Shown here piece by piece: positions 17,601 through 26,628 of a DNA stretch of 64,000 bases. Below the pieces are notes generated by a model. That model searched no databases and was not told the DNA's origin. It saw nothing but the letters and a program-made list of their open reading frames with translations. The stretch spans positions 2,108,001-2,172,000 of the forward strand of contig NZ_CP032084.1 of NCBI RefSeq assembly GCF_003600685.1, in the 5' to 3' direction. A program made the position numbers and the translations under genes. Each line of letters begins with the position of its first letter. The stretch's first letter is position 1. Source of the DNA: Achromobacter sp. B7 (GTDB taxonomy: Bacteria; Pseudomonadota; Gammaproteobacteria; Burkholderiales; Burkholderiaceae_B).

Positions 17601-17819
17601 GGCATCGAACACGGATACGGCCATACCGAGCTGGGCGCGCGGGCGCACCTCATTGACGGCAAACCCATGCCGCACGACGCGTCGCTGGCGGCGGGGGTCA
17701 ACCTGAATGACCTGGGCTTTGGCGACGCCACGCGTGGCGTGCACGCCAACGTGTGGATCGACTGGGTATCCGGCGCCGCCGTGCGCCAGGGCTTGCCGGC
17801 GCGGATCGAGCGGGTCTGA
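14622..17819 (+). CDS. ttrA: Tetrathionate reductase subunit A (molybdopterin catalytic subunit)
   Basis: A periplasmic molybdenum enzyme reducing tetrathionate to thiosulfate. It has a Tat motif ARRKLMVRG at residues 24-32, a cluster-binding CLGCWTQCGVRLRV, and long family-specific stretches recognised from Salmonella TtrA, such as FGEGHVDGLRAI, the ISFEQL region and the C-terminus WVSGAAVRQGLPARIERV. The length of 1065 is close to the Salmonella protein's ~1020. A second ATG at 14637 is an equally possible start. It is the last gene of ttrBCA, ending eight bases before the convergent ccmI. No ttrRS two-component genes are in the window. Confidence 0.92.
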   Translation: MEHEAMNKQHEDDKPGVDTPDDTARRKLMVRGGMVAGGMAAFAAGYGETVARAVKGLAQGTAGVPTAHAVRGNSLTPEFRIDPLTGVLSAQPGQTVSPSSCLGCWTQCGVRLRVDTAQNRILRVAGNPYHPLATTRPAAMEAPVREVYAQLGGDNGLEGRATSCARGSAMLEQMHSPYRVLQPLKRVGARGEGKWQSISFEQLVQEVCEGGDLFGEGHVDGLRAIYDRDTLLDPENPEYGARVNQFLFTDASNEGRTPLIQRFAAQSFGTVNFSNHGSYCGQSFRVGAGAALGDLKGMPHGKPDWDNARFGLFIGAAPAQAGNPFQRQARQLAEARVRPQADSFTYVVVSPVLPASSSLSAGSGNEWVPVNPASDLALAMGLIRWILDNERFDAKALAQPGPQAMKAAGEAAWTNATHLVVAEPGHPRLGTFLRGADMGWPRPTDAGDKWEDVYVVRRDDGTLAPHTDASPATLFVDERIAAPGLAGAPDALRVCSSLTLLREESHRKSLDEYADLCGVPAEKIAQLAQRFTSYGKRAVADAHGGTMSGAGFYTAYAIAMLNTLVGNLNVDGGLVLDAGPFPPYGPGPRYNIAGFANRATPKGVALSRNRFPYEKSSEFSRKKAAGQPAYPASAPWYPATGGLSSEMLASALAGYPYRAKVWFNHMSNPVYGIAGFKSLLADKMKDPRILPLSVSINPFINETNALADYIVPDTVTYESWGVSAPWADVVAKASTVRWPAVQPLVARTATDEPVCLETFLIACAKRLGMPGFGANAITDKDGGKHALDTPQDFFLRGMANIAFAGGRAVPEATDEDMALTGVERYRDLLQRKLKPGEWRQVAMLMSRGGRFDKMDDAWVQSGSGRQTRAAYTKPLHVWSEDLAGFRHAMTGERYSGCPTWYPPRLADGRDVRAEYPAQDWPFLLTSFKSNLMSSMSIGVNRLRQVHPHNPVSINRQDGERLGIRNGDAVRIVTPGGAVSGLALLRDGIQPGAVGIEHGYGHTELGARAHLIDGKPMPHDASLAAGVNLNDLGFGDATRGVHANVWIDWVSGAAVRQGLPARIERV

Positions 17820-17827
17820 GGCGCGCG

Positions 17828-19354
17828 TCAGCGCACCACGGTGTCTGCCACCAGCTCCAGGTCGCTGGCCCGGATGTCCACGTCGGGCAGCACGCCCGAC
17901 AGGTCGCCGGGTTGGGCCGCCGCCTTGCCCGAGCGGCTGATGCGGATCTCGACGCGGACGCGGCTGGCCTTGGACAGCGTTGCGTCCGGCGACATGGCGC
18001 TGCCGTCATCCAGCACAAAGGCGCGCGGCAGGTCAGAGACGCGCCACTGCGTGATGGCCAGCGGCATGCGCGAGCCCGTGACGGGGCGCGCCAGGATGAA
18101 GACGGTATCGCCAGGCTGCACCTGATCGCGAAGCGCGCCGGCGATGCGCGCCGTGCCGGATAGACGGGCGGGGCTAGCCGTGGCGTTGCCATTAGCGCTT
18201 GCGTTGTTGGCCGACGGTGCGCCGGCCTGAAGGCCGCTGGCCGGCATGACGGGTTCGCCGCCTGGGGCGCCACGGGTCGGCATGCTCGGTTCGTTGTCTT
18301 TGGCGTCAGTTGCCGGCATGACCGGTGCTCCGTCTTTGACGCCAGTCGTCGGCAAGACCGATGCGCCGGCCGCCATGGCGCGTGCCTGCGCGATGTTCGA
18401 CTGGATCTGGCGCGCGGCGTCGGAGTCCGCCGGCAGCAACGCTTGCAGCCGCTGCCAATGGCCCAGCGCCTCGGCGGCGTCGCCCCGACGCAACGCCATC
18501 ATGCCGGCCAGCGCCAGCGCCTTGGGCTGGTCCGGGTCATTGGCCAGCGCCTCGGCCACCGCCGCGATGGCGTTGGCGTCGGGCTTGCCCTGGTTGGCGG
18601 ACAACAACGCGTCGGCCAGGTCCGCCAAGACGACGGGTTGGCCCGGCACCAGGCGCAACACCTGCCGATACGCGGCCACGGCGTCCGTATAGCGCCCCAG
18701 CGTTTCGTAGGACCGCGCCAGCATGTACCAGCCGTCGGCATCGTCCGGGGCGGCGCGCAGCCGCCGGGCCAAGGCGTTGATGGCCATGGCCATGTCGTTG
18801 GCGCTGTCACTGTCGTTGTCATTGGCTGCCGGATTATTCGGCGCCGCACCGATTGCCGGGTCGCTCGCAGCACCGTTCTGCAAACCAATCGACGGGTCGA
18901 TCCCCACACCGTTCTGTACACCGTTCGCCGCGTTGCCGCGCGCCATGTTGGCATGCGCGGGCGCTGCGCGCGTGGCCGTCATGTCCGCCACCGCGCGCGG
19001 ATTGCCCAGCTTGCCGTATAGCAACACGGCAGCCACGGGCACCAGCACGCTCAACAGGCAGGCGGCGGCCAAGGCGGCGCGCTGGCCGCCCGCCGGTCCC
19101 ACGCGGGGCTGCCTGGCCGCCAGGTCTTGCAGCAGTTCTCGCTGCAATTCTTCTTCCGCGCGCAGCCTGGCCTGGGGCGTCAGGCTGCCGCTGCGCACGT
19201 CGCGCTGCAATTGCTCGCGCTGCGCCAGATAGAAAGCGCGCAGGCTTTCGTCAGCGGCGGGCGCGGTGGACGGCGCGCGGCGCAGCAGAGGTGGGATGAG
19301 GCATAGCAAGGTCGCCAGCAACAGCAGCACGACGACGATCCAGAGCGTGGTCAT
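17828..19354 (-). CDS. ccmI: Cytochrome c maturation protein CcmI
   Basis: The start at 19354 overlaps the ccmH stop (ATGA). The 508-residue product has two N-terminal membrane helices (LWIVVVLLLLATLLCLIPPL and AACLLSVLVPVAAVLLYG) flanking a cytoplasmic loop. A periplasmic TPR region follows (GWYMLARSYETLGRYTDAVAAY near residue 200), then a C-terminal domain. CcmI holds apocytochrome c and delivers it to the CcmF/H heme ligation complex. A low-complexity Ala/Gly/Pro linker with repeated GAPVMPA-like phrases separates the TPR and C-terminal parts. It ends the nap-ccm operon. Confidence 0.88.
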   Translation of the reverse strand: MTTLWIVVVLLLLATLLCLIPPLLRRAPSTAPAADESLRAFYLAQREQLQRDVRSGSLTPQARLRAEEELQRELLQDLAARQPRVGPAGGQRAALAAACLLSVLVPVAAVLLYGKLGNPRAVADMTATRAAPAHANMARGNAANGVQNGVGIDPSIGLQNGAASDPAIGAAPNNPAANDNDSDSANDMAMAINALARRLRAAPDDADGWYMLARSYETLGRYTDAVAAYRQVLRLVPGQPVVLADLADALLSANQGKPDANAIAAVAEALANDPDQPKALALAGMMALRRGDAAEALGHWQRLQALLPADSDAARQIQSNIAQARAMAAGASVLPTTGVKDGAPVMPATDAKDNEPSMPTRGAPGGEPVMPASGLQAGAPSANNASANGNATASPARLSGTARIAGALRDQVQPGDTVFILARPVTGSRMPLAITQWRVSDLPRAFVLDDGSAMSPDATLSKASRVRVEIRISRSGKAAAQPGDLSGVLPDVDIRASDLELVADTVVR

Positions 19355-19986
19355 GGGCCGGTGTCCAGAAAGTTCGCGGCGCGTGCGCGCTCGTCGGCCG
19401 TCAGCGGCGCGCGCGCCACGGCGCGCCGCTTCAGGGTGCGCAGCAACACCCAGAAGCCCAACGCCAGCAGGGCGAACGGCCCCAGCCACAGCAACCACGT
19501 TATGGGTTTGAAGGGCGGGTCGTAGCGCACGAAGTCGCCATAGCGGTCTTCAAAGAAACGCATGATTTGCGCGTCGCTGCGGCCGTCGGCCAGTTGCGCG
19601 TGGATCAGCTTGCGCATGTCATGCGCCAGCGGCGCGTTGGAGTCAGCCAGGCTCTGGTTCTGGCAGACCAGGCAGCGCAACCCGTGCGCCAGCTTGTCGG
19701 CGCGTTGCTGGTCGGCGGGCGATAGCGCGGGCAGGGCGGCAGGGGCGGGCGGCGAAGCGGCCTGCACAGCTGATGCGCCGAATGACAACGCGAATGACAT
19801 CACGAGCGACATCAAGACTGGCATCACGAGTGACATCACGAGTGGCATCACGAACGACACCAAGAACGGCGGCAAGAACGGCGGCAAGAACGCCAAGACG
19901 GCCGTCGATGTTCGCGCCGGTTCCGACGGCAGCGTTGGCCTTAGCTCCGTCAATCCTGCTATCCCGGGTTTATGCCGCCGTCTCAT
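19351..19986 (-). CDS. ccmH: Cytochrome c maturation protein CcmH with repeat-expanded signal region
   Basis: The redox motif LRCLVCQNQ (LRCxxC) near residue 103 identifies CcmH, which reduces apocytochrome cysteines before heme attachment. DMRKLIHAQLADGRSDAQI and a C-terminal membrane helix (WLLWLGPFALLALGFWVLL) follow. The ATG at 19986 overlaps the ccmG stop (ATGA), supporting a long N-terminus. That N-terminus is built of four-residue repeats (PPFL, MPLV, MSLV) from a 12-bp DNA repeat, giving an unusually long hydrophobic signal segment ending near ASAVQA. An internal Met could be used instead. Confidence 0.87.
   Translation of the reverse strand: MRRRHKPGIAGLTELRPTLPSEPARTSTAVLAFLPPFLPPFLVSFVMPLVMSLVMPVLMSLVMSFALSFGASAVQAASPPAPAALPALSPADQQRADKLAHGLRCLVCQNQSLADSNAPLAHDMRKLIHAQLADGRSDAQIMRFFEDRYGDFVRYDPPFKPITWLLWLGPFALLALGFWVLLRTLKRRAVARAPLTADERARAANFLDTGP
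19781..19900. repeat. 12-bp tandem repeat inside ccmH, ten units
   Basis: Ten consecutive 12-base units run from 19781 to 19900, such as AATGACATCACG, AGTGGCATCACG and AACGGCGGCAAG, the last two kinds differing mainly at the centre. Because 12 is a multiple of 3, copy changes keep the ccmH frame and alter the signal-peptide length by four residues per unit. Confidence 0.85.
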
Positions 19987-20501
19987 TTCAGCGCCTCGAT
20001 GATCGGCAATATCCGCGACCGAAAGATGTCGGGTGTGATCAAGCCCAGATGCTTGTGGCGGATGCGGCCCGCGCCGTCGATCACGAAGGTCTCCGGCACG
20101 CCGTACACGCCATATTCAATGCCCACGCGCCCGTCCGTGTCGCTGGCCGACGCGACGTACGGGTTGCCGTTGCGTGCCAGCCAGGCGGCGGCGTCGTCCG
20201 GCTGATCTTTGTAGTTCAGCCCGTACAGCGGAATGGCATATTGCCGGGCGGCCTCGCGCAGCACGGGCACTTCTTCCTGGCACGGCGCGCACCAGGATGC
20301 CCACACGTTCAGCAGCCACACCTGCCCGCGCAGCGCTTGCACGTCCAGCCGTTCGCCGGGCGATTGCAGCACGGGCAGGTTGATGGCGGGGGCGGGCTTG
20401 TCGATCATCGCCGATGGCACGGTGCGCGGGTCTCGCGACAGCCCCATCGCCAGGAACACGGCCATTGCCATGAAGACAGCCAGCGGCAGCGCGTAGCGCA
20501 T
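19983..20501 (-). CDS. ccmG: Thiol:disulfide interchange protein CcmG/DsbE
   Basis: The ATG at 20501 overlaps the ccmF stop (TGATG), and the product is 172 residues with an N-terminal membrane anchor (LPLAVFMAMAVFLAMGL). The thioredoxin motif WASWCAPCQEEV and the family's acidic GVYGVPETF with cis-Pro are intact. CcmG reduces CcmH or the apocytochrome CxxCH cysteines in the periplasm. It lies between ccmF and ccmH, the usual order. Confidence 0.9.
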   Translation of the reverse strand: MRYALPLAVFMAMAVFLAMGLSRDPRTVPSAMIDKPAPAINLPVLQSPGERLDVQALRGQVWLLNVWASWCAPCQEEVPVLREAARQYAIPLYGLNYKDQPDDAAAWLARNGNPYVASASDTDGRVGIEYGVYGVPETFVIDGAGRIRHKHLGLITPDIFRSRILPIIEALK

Positions 20502-22525
20502 CAATAGCCCTCCCGGGCTTGACGCCGGGCCGGTGCCACGGCGGGCGGGTTCTGGCGTGCGACGGCTTCCTGCTGCCGGCGATAGCGCTTGTCGCCCGCC
20601 GCCAGCAAGCCGCCCAGCGCCATCAACAGGCACCCGGCCCAGATCCACGTCATGAAGGGCTTGACCTGGATGCGCACCGTCCAGGCCGTGTTACCGCCGG
20701 CATCGTCCACCGGTTCGCCCAGCGCCACGAACAGGTCGCGCGTGGGGCCGGTGTCGATGTCGGCCTGGCTTAGCGCCATGTCCTGCACGGTGTACAGGCG
20801 TTTTTCGGGATACAGCGTCACCACGGGTTTGCCATCGCGCGTGACGATGAATTCGGCGCGCTGGGCGGTGTAGTTGGGGCCGGTGGCGGGCGCGATGCCG
20901 GCAAACTTGAATGCGTAGCCGCCCGCTTCCTGGGTGGCGCCGACGTCCATGCGGATCTCGTGTTTGACTTCATAGCCGTTGGCCAACGTGACGCCCGCGA
21001 TGAAGACGCCGATGCCCGCGTGCGCCAGCAGCATGCCGTACCAGGATCGCGGCTGCCGAGCCAGGCGGCGCAGCCATTGTCCGTGGGCGCCGTCGTTCAA
21101 GCGTTGCCACGCGTGCGCGCCGCAGGAGGCTACTGACCAGGCGGCCAGCCACAGCCCAAGCATGACCAGCGGCGAGCCCAGCCGCGCCGGCCCGGGCATG
21201 GCCAGCGGCAGAACCACGGCGGTTGCGACGCTGACGGCGAAGGCCGCTCGCAGGCGGCGCGCCAGGTCGGGCACTTCGGCCTGTTTCCAGCGCGCGACCG
21301 GGCCCACGCCCATCAAGAAGATCGCCGGCGTCATCAGCGGCACGAACACCGCTTCGAAGTAGGGCGGGCCGATGGATATCTTGCCCCAGTCCAATACGTC
21401 CAGCACCACGGGGTACAGCGTGCCCAACAGCACCGCGCCCGCCGCCACCGTCAGCACCACATTGTTGGACAGCAACAGGGATTCGCGCGAGAGCAACGAA
21501 AACCCGCCGCCCAGGCCCACCGACGGCGCGCGCCACGCGTACAGCGCCAGCGAGCCGCCGACGATCACCGTCATGAAGGCCAGGATGTACAGGCCGCGTC
21601 CCGGGTCCACGGCAAACGCATGCACGGATGTCAGCACGCCCGACCGGACCAGGAACGTGCCCAGGATGCTGAGTGAAAACGTGCAGACGGCCAGCAGCAC
21701 CGTCCAGCTGCGAAATGCGCCCCGGCGCTCGGTGACGATCAGCGAATGGATCAGCGCAGTGCCAGCCAGCCAGGGCATGAACGACGCGTTTTCGACGGGG
21801 TCCCAGAACCACCAGCCCCCCCAGCCCAGCACGTAGTAGGCCCATGCGCTGCCCAGCAGGATGCCCACGGTCAGGAACGTCCACGCGGCCAAGGTCCATG
21901 GCCGCACCCAGCGCGCCCATAGCGCGTCCAGCTCACCGGACAATAGCGCCGCGATGGCAAAGGCGAAGGCCACGGAAAAACCCACGTAGCCCATGTACAG
22001 CATCGGCGGGTGCACGATCATGCCGGGGTCTTGCAGCAGCGGGTTCAGGTCGCGGCCGGCCATGGCGGGCGGCATCAACCGTTCGAACGGGTTGGACAGG
22101 AACAGCATGAACAGCAGAAAGCCCACGCTGATCCAGCCCATGACCGCCAGCACGCGGCCGGTAAAGGGCAGGGGCAGGCGGTGGCTGAAGACGGCAACCG
22201 CCAGCGTCCAGGCAGACAACAGATACAGCCACAGCAGGAGCGAGCCCTCGTGCCCGCCCCACACGGCGGCAAAGCGATAGGCCGCGGGCAGGTCGGCATG
22301 CGAATTGCCCGCCACATACAACACCGAAAAATCGTTATCGACGAACGACCACGCCAGGCAGCCGAAGGCCAGCGTTGTCAGGCAGAACTGGCCTACGGCG
22401 GCGGGGCGTGCCACGCGCAACCCTGCCTGCCAGCCGGTGGCCGCGCCGATCAGTGGCAGCGTCGCCTGCGCCAACGCCACCAGCAGGGCAAGGATGAGGC
22501 TGAACAGGCCGATCTCGGGAATCAT
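20501..22525 (-). CDS. ccmF: Heme lyase subunit CcmF
   Basis: The start at 22525 overlaps the ccmE stop (ATGA) and gives 674 residues, the normal CcmF size. It is a polytopic protein with the conserved tryptophan-rich WWD-type domain, visible as [20 protein letters not shown] near residue 225. [12 protein letters not shown] and the [12 protein letters not shown] segment provide conserved histidines. CcmF with CcmH/I transfers heme from CcmE to apocytochrome c. It sits within the continuous nap-ccm operon. Confidence 0.92.
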   Translation of the reverse strand: MIPEIGLFSLILALLVALAQATLPLIGAATGWQAGLRVARPAAVGQFCLTTLAFGCLAWSFVDNDFSVLYVAGNSHADLPAAYRFAAVWGGHEGSLLLWLYLLSAWTLAVAVFSHRLPLPFTGRVLAVMGWISVGFLLFMLFLSNPFERLMPPAMAGRDLNPLLQDPGMIVHPPMLYMGYVGFSVAFAFAIAALLSGELDALWARWVRPWTLAAWTFLTVGILLGSAWAYYVLGWGGWWFWDPVENASFMPWLAGTALIHSLIVTERRGAFRSWTVLLAVCTFSLSILGTFLVRSGVLTSVHAFAVDPGRGLYILAFMTVIVGGSLALYAWRAPSVGLGGGFSLLSRESLLLSNNVVLTVAAGAVLLGTLYPVVLDVLDWGKISIGPPYFEAVFVPLMTPAIFLMGVGPVARWKQAEVPDLARRLRAAFAVSVATAVVLPLAMPGPARLGSPLVMLGLWLAAWSVASCGAHAWQRLNDGAHGQWLRRLARQPRSWYGMLLAHAGIGVFIAGVTLANGYEVKHEIRMDVGATQEAGGYAFKFAGIAPATGPNYTAQRAEFIVTRDGKPVVTLYPEKRLYTVQDMALSQADIDTGPTRDLFVALGEPVDDAGGNTAWTVRIQVKPFMTWIWAGCLLMALGGLLAAGDKRYRRQQEAVARQNPPAVAPARRQAREGY

Positions 22526-23049
22526 CGGGCCTCCGGGCGCAAGGGGCCGGCAGCGGCAAGGTTGTTGGCCCCGCTGCCCTGCGTGCCGCCGGCCTTGCCA
22601 TCGGCGCCATCGACGCCACTGGGGGCGTTGCGCGCGCGCTTGAGCGCGTCGGCGGCCTCCGGCGGCATGTAGTTTTCGTCGTGCTTGGCCAGTACCTGCG
22701 TGGCGCGGAACACGCCGTCGGCATCCAGCTTGCCGGCAACCACCACGCCTTTGCCTTCGCGGAACAGGTCGGGCAGCAGGCCCTGGTAGGTGACGGGCAC
22801 GGTGTGCGCGGTGTCGGTCACGATGAAGCGTAAGGTGACGCCGTCCGGTTCGCGCCGCACCGAGCCTTGTTCGACTAAACCCCCCACGCGAAAGCTGCCG
22901 CTGCGTGGCGCCTCGTTCGCCACGACCTGGCTGGGGCTGAAGAAGAACACCAGGTTCGATTGCAGCGCGTTCAGCACCAGCGCCGTGGCCATCGCCAACA
23001 ACGCCAGGCCGCCCGCGATGGCCCATGCGCGGCGCTTACGCGAGGTCAT
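22522..23049 (-). CDS. ccmE: Heme chaperone CcmE
   Basis: A 175-residue protein with a membrane anchor ([19 protein letters not shown]) and a beta-barrel domain. Its heme-binding site [13 protein letters not shown] supplies the covalent-heme His123 and Tyr127. CcmE carries heme from CcmC to CcmF on the periplasmic side. The C-terminal Ala/Gly-rich tail is flexible. The start lies in a series of short repeats (23046-23130) that contain several ATG and GAGG groups, so the exact initiation point deserves care. Confidence 0.9.
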   Translation of the reverse strand: MTSRKRRAWAIAGGLALLAMATALVLNALQSNLVFFFSPSQVVANEAPRSGSFRVGGLVEQGSVRREPDGVTLRFIVTDTAHTVPVTYQGLLPDLFREGKGVVVAGKLDADGVFRATQVLAKHDENYMPPEAADALKRARNAPSGVDGADGKAGGTQGSGANNLAAAGPLRPEAR

Positions 23050-23130
23050 GGACGGGCCTCATGGACGGCCTCATGGACGGGCGCATGTGCGGGACTCATG
23101 GACCGGGGCCTCGACGGACTCATGGGCGCC
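23046..23130. repeat. 12-15-bp imperfect repeats between ccmD and ccmE
   Basis: TCATGGACGGGCC-like units begin at 23046, 23059, 23071, 23084 (diverged), 23096, 23111 (diverged) and 23120. On the coding (minus) strand each reads roughly GGCCCGTCCATGA, repeating an ATG and a GAGG-like group. The array includes the ccmD stop and the ccmE start codon. Confidence 0.7.
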
Positions 23131-23329
23131 CCGACGAAGCGGGCGGGTCGGACAAACCGCGCGATGGGGGCGGGCTGAACTGCTGGCGCGGCGTGCGCAT
23201 GCCGGACCGCTTGCGCGCGCGGCGCCATAGCGAAAATACCTCCAGCGCCATCAGCGCCGCCGTCACGCCGTAGGCGCCCAGCAGATAAGGGCCATGGCCT
23301 TGCAGCGAGAACAACGCGTCCCAGCTCAT
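23120..23329 (-). CDS. ccmD: Heme exporter subunit CcmD
   Basis: A 69-residue protein with the typical CcmD start (MSWDALFSLQGHGPYLLGAY), one membrane helix (GVTAALMALEVFSLW) and a basic cytoplasmic tail. CcmD stabilises CcmC-CcmE and is needed to release holo-CcmE. The ATG at 23329 overlaps the ccmC stop (ATGA). The Ser/Pro-rich C-terminal extension is longer than usual and runs into the repeat array. Confidence 0.82.
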   Translation of the reverse strand: MSWDALFSLQGHGPYLLGAYGVTAALMALEVFSLWRRARKRSGMRTPRQQFSPPPSRGLSDPPASSGRP

Positions 23330-24126
23330 GGCGCCTCCGGTCGGCTGGGGCGCACGGCGCCCGGTTCGCGTTGCGCGATCAGGCCACGCACGCGTGCCAG
23401 CGCCACCGCCGCGCTGTACAGCCAGAACGCCGCCACCATCAGCAGCATGGCGGCCACCATGATGCGCGCCATGCTGGGCGCGGTGGTCAGGCCGATAGAT
23501 GCGCCCTGATGCAAGGTGCTCCACCATTGCACCGAAAAATAGATGATCGGCACGTTGACCACGCCGGCCAGCAGCAGGATGGCGCCGCCGCGGTCGGCCC
23601 GGCGCACATCGTCGGTGGCCGCTTGCAGCGCGATGAAGCCCAGGTACAGAAATAGCAGAATCAGCTCGGAGGTCAGCCGCGCGTCCCAGACCCACCACGC
23701 GCCCCAGGTGGGCTTGCCCCAGAGCGCGCCGGTCCACAAGGTCAGGAACGTGAACAGCGCGCCGGTGGGCGCCAGCGCGCGCATCATCATGAAGGACAGG
23801 CGCGTGTTGTAGACCAGGCCCAGCGTGGCATATGCCGCCATCACCAGGTACAGGAACATCGACATCCAGGCGGCCGCCACGTGTATGAACAGAATGCGGT
23901 AGACCTCGCCCTGCTGGCTGTCCGGCGGCGCGACGACCAGGCCCACGTACAAGCCCGCTGCACCAAACAGCGCGGCCGCCAACGCCAGCCAGGGAATCAG
24001 CCGACCGGCAAGCGGGTAGAACAGCGCGGCAGAGGCATAGCGCATCCAGCCATAGCCGGCGCTTGCGTCCGCCCTTGCAATGGAACCGGAATCGAAGACA
24101 GGTCGCTTCTGCATGGGGTCCCTCAT
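23326..24126 (-). CDS. ccmC: Heme transporter/handling protein CcmC
   Basis: The start at 24126 overlaps the ccmB stop (ATGA); an in-frame ATG at 24114 with GAGG upstream is an alternative. The product (266 residues) has six membrane helices and the signature tryptophan-rich periplasmic loop GKPTWGAWWVWDARLTSELI, plus conserved histidines in FIHVAAAW and WWSTLHQG. CcmC loads heme onto CcmE. It lies in the normal ccmABC order. Confidence 0.9.
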   Translation of the reverse strand: MRDPMQKRPVFDSGSIARADASAGYGWMRYASAALFYPLAGRLIPWLALAAALFGAAGLYVGLVVAPPDSQQGEVYRILFIHVAAAWMSMFLYLVMAAYATLGLVYNTRLSFMMMRALAPTGALFTFLTLWTGALWGKPTWGAWWVWDARLTSELILLFLYLGFIALQAATDDVRRADRGGAILLLAGVVNVPIIYFSVQWWSTLHQGASIGLTTAPSMARIMVAAMLLMVAAFWLYSAAVALARVRGLIAQREPGAVRPSRPEAP

Positions 24127-24800
24127 TCCAACGCCACGCGCAGCGCGGCGGACGCGCTCCAGGGGCAAAGCAGAATCGCCAGGCACAGGCATGCGCCCAG
24201 CAGCGATAGCTGCGGCCCCGCGCCCAACCCGGCATGCGTGGCAGACACCGCGCCCGCGCCGAATATCAGCACCGGCACATACAGCGGCAACACCAGCAGG
24301 GGCAACAGCGCAGCGCCGCGCAGGCCCAGCGTCAGCGCCGCGCCCAGGCCGCCCACCAACGCCAGCGTGGGCGTGCCCAGCAGCAGGGACAACACCAGCA
24401 CGCCGATGGCTTGCGGCGGCAGATCGAATTGCAATGCCAGGATGGGGCTGGCCAGTATCAACGGCACGCAGCCGCTAAACCAGTGCGCCGCCAGCTTCAC
24501 GCCCACCAGCAGCGGCAACGGATGCGGCGAGACCAGCAGCTGCTCCAGCGCGCCGGTGTCGTGGTCTTGCGAAAACGGGCGATGCAGGCTTAGCAGGATG
24601 CCTAGCAGCGCGCACACCCACAGCACCCCCGGCCCGATGGCGCGCAGCAGCGCCGGGTCGGGGCCGACCGCCAGCGGAAACAGCGATCCGGCAACCACGA
24701 AAAACAACGTCGCGCCCAGCGTGTCGGCGGGTCGCCGCCAGGCCAGCTGGATGTCACGCAACACCAACTGAGACAGCGTAGCCAGCATCCGCGTAGTCAT
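24123..24800 (-). CDS. ccmB: Heme exporter membrane subunit CcmB
   Basis: A 225-residue, six-helix protein with the CcmB hallmarks: the [19 protein letters not shown]-terminus, the central FSQDHDTGALEQLLVSP loop, and a hydrophobic C-terminal half. With CcmA it forms an ABC complex that drives release of holo-CcmE. Its start lies 47 bases inside the ccmA gene, an unusually long overlap for this operon. Confidence 0.9.
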   Translation of the reverse strand: MTTRMLATLSQLVLRDIQLAWRRPADTLGATLFFVVAGSLFPLAVGPDPALLRAIGPGVLWVCALLGILLSLHRPFSQDHDTGALEQLLVSPHPLPLLVGVKLAAHWFSGCVPLILASPILALQFDLPPQAIGVLVLSLLLGTPTLALVGGLGAALTLGLRGAALLPLLVLPLYVPVLIFGAGAVSATHAGLGAGPQLSLLGACLCLAILLCPWSASAALRVALE

Positions 24801-25443
24801 CCATGTTCAGGGTTTGCAAGCGATTGGAAGCGGTGGCGGGCTGCCGATGGCAGGCCACCACCGCCGCGCCGCCATCGTCCAGGTGCGCATTCAGTTCGGT
24901 CCACAGTTGTTCGAGGCTGGCCGCGTCCAGCCCCCCATCGGGCTCGTCCAGCAGCCACAACGGCTTGCCGCCCAGCATGACGGCGGCCAGCGCCACCCGG
25001 CGCGCCTGGCCTTGCGACAAACGGGCCGCCGGTGTGTGCAGGCAGGCGTTCAGGCGCCAGGCCGTCAGCCCTGCCGCGATGGCGTCATCGCTTTGCGGCA
25101 CGCCCGCCACATGCAGGCAGTAGCGCAGATTTTCCAGTGCGGTCAGGTCGCCGCACAGCGCGTTGGCGTGGCCCAGATACGCCACGCGCGCGTAGTACGA
25201 CGACGGGTCGCGGAACACATCCCGCCCCAGCGCCTGCAACGAGCCGGCCATGGGCCGCAGCAAACCGGCCAGCATGCGCAGCACGCTGCTTTTGCCGCTG
25301 CCGTTGGCGCCGCGCAGATGCAGTAACTGCCCGGCATGCACATCAAAGTGCAACGGGCCCACGCCTTGCCCCGGCACACCGCCGCGCGGGCAGCATAGGC
25401 CGTTGGCGGCCAGCAGGGGCGCGGGCGCGTCAGCGGGCCGCAT
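24754..25443 (-). CDS. ccmA: Heme exporter ATP-binding subunit CcmA
   Basis: A 229-residue ABC ATPase from an ATG at 25443. Walker A is GANGSGKSS, the signature is LSQGQARR and Walker B is [12 protein letters not shown], with the family's LHLRGANG wording. It energises CcmB/CcmC/CcmD for holo-CcmE release. The start overlaps the last 14 bases of napC, joining the nitrate reductase and cytochrome assembly genes into one operon. Confidence 0.9.
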   Translation of the reverse strand: MRPADAPAPLLAANGLCCPRGGVPGQGVGPLHFDVHAGQLLHLRGANGSGKSSVLRMLAGLLRPMAGSLQALGRDVFRDPSSYYARVAYLGHANALCGDLTALENLRYCLHVAGVPQSDDAIAAGLTAWRLNACLHTPAARLSQGQARRVALAAVMLGGKPLWLLDEPDGGLDAASLEQLWTELNAHLDDGGAAVVACHRQPATASNRLQTLNMDDYADAGYAVSVGVA

Positions 25444-26098
25444 TGGCGGGCTCCACCTTGGCTGGCCCGGCCTTGGCGATTTCCTTCGTTGCGCCGGCCG
25501 CCGGCGCTGCGTTCGATGTTTGTGCCGGCGGGATATGCGGCAACGTGTGCGCGATGCCCTTGTGGCAGTCGATACAGGTCTTGGACTTGTCCGCCAGATA
25601 CGTGGAATGCATATTCTGCGCACGTACGCTCTGGCGCGTGAAGTCCATGTATTCGTAGTTGTGGCAGTTGCGGCATTCCAGCGAATCGTTCGCCTTGAAG
25701 CGTGCCCATTCGTGCTGCGCCAGTTCCAGCCGCTTGTCCACGAATTTTTCGCGCGTGTCGATGGTGCCGAAGATCTTGCCCCACACTTCCTTGGACGCCT
25801 GCATCTTGCGCGCGATCTTGTCCGTCCAGTTGTGCGGCACGTGGCAATCGGAACACAGCGCGCGCACGCCGGAGCGGTTGGTGAAGTGGATGGTGCCCTT
25901 CAATTCCGCGTAGACGTTGTCGCGCATTTCATGGCAGCCGGTGCAGAATTTTTCGGTGTTGGTCAGCTCCATCGCGGTGTTGAAGGCGCCCCAGAACAGG
26001 ATGCCGCCGATGAAACCGCCTATCGTCAGAAAGCCCAGGCTGAAATGCACGCTGGGGCGGCGGATGATGTTCCAGTAGCGCTTCAGAAGCTTGACCAT
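25430..26098 (-). CDS. napC: Tetraheme quinol dehydrogenase NapC
   Basis: A 222-residue membrane-anchored protein: one N-terminal helix ([19 protein letters not shown]) and a periplasmic part with four CxxCH heme sites (CTGCH, CSDCH, CRNCH, CIDCH). It oxidises quinol and reduces NapB. AGGA precedes the start, which lies 16 bases after napB. The Ala/Pro-rich tail beyond the last heme is poorly conserved in the family. Four c-type hemes make it a direct client of the downstream ccm genes. Confidence 0.93.
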   Translation of the reverse strand: MVKLLKRYWNIIRRPSVHFSLGFLTIGGFIGGILFWGAFNTAMELTNTEKFCTGCHEMRDNVYAELKGTIHFTNRSGVRALCSDCHVPHNWTDKIARKMQASKEVWGKIFGTIDTREKFVDKRLELAQHEWARFKANDSLECRNCHNYEYMDFTRQSVRAQNMHSTYLADKSKTCIDCHKGIAHTLPHIPPAQTSNAAPAAGATKEIAKAGPAKVEPANAAR

Positions 26099-26114
26099 GG
26101 CGGCATCCTGTCCG

Positions 26115-26609
26115 TTACTTCTTGCCTGTGGCGGGGGCGGTCAGGCGCTTGAGGATCACGTCGATGTCCTCATAGGTGTTGGACACCAGCGGCTTGGCCT
26201 CGGCCTGCGGCACGTGGCATTGCACACAGAAATACCGGCGCGGCGACACCTCGGCCAGCACGTTGCTGTCGCGGTCCATGTAATGCGTGACGCTGAGCGG
26301 CGGCGCCTGGGTTTCCTCGGTGTTCACGCGAGCATGGCAGGACAGGCAGCGGTTGTAGTTTTTGTCGATCTGATAGCCATCGATCTTGTGCGGAATGGTG
26401 GGCGGCTGCATCGAATACGTCCGCATCCGCTTGATGTCCTTGTTCTCGATGGGGCTGATCAAGGGCGGGTCGGTCTCGTCGGCAATGGGCGTGGGGCCCC
26501 GCATGGGGTCTTCGACCTCCAGCGGCGGGGCAGCGCGGGCGGCGCAAGTCAACAGCACACCCGCAACTAGGGCGATGGCGATGGCGATGGCGGCGGCGCG
26601 GTGGTTCAT
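26115..26609 (-). CDS. napB: Periplasmic nitrate reductase small subunit NapB (diheme)
   Basis: A 164-residue periplasmic cytochrome with a Sec signal peptide ([20 protein letters not shown]) and two heme sites, CLSCH and CVQCH. The family's [15 protein letters not shown] and YMDRDSN phrases are present, as are spaced histidines for axial ligands. NapB receives electrons from NapC and passes them to NapA. Confidence 0.93.
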   Translation of the reverse strand: MNHRAAAIAIAIALVAGVLLTCAARAAPPLEVEDPMRGPTPIADETDPPLISPIENKDIKRMRTYSMQPPTIPHKIDGYQIDKNYNRCLSCHARVNTEETQAPPLSVTHYMDRDSNVLAEVSPRRYFCVQCHVPQAEAKPLVSNTYEDIDVILKRLTAPATGKK

Positions 26610-26628
26610 GGCTGTCTCCCCGTGGCCG

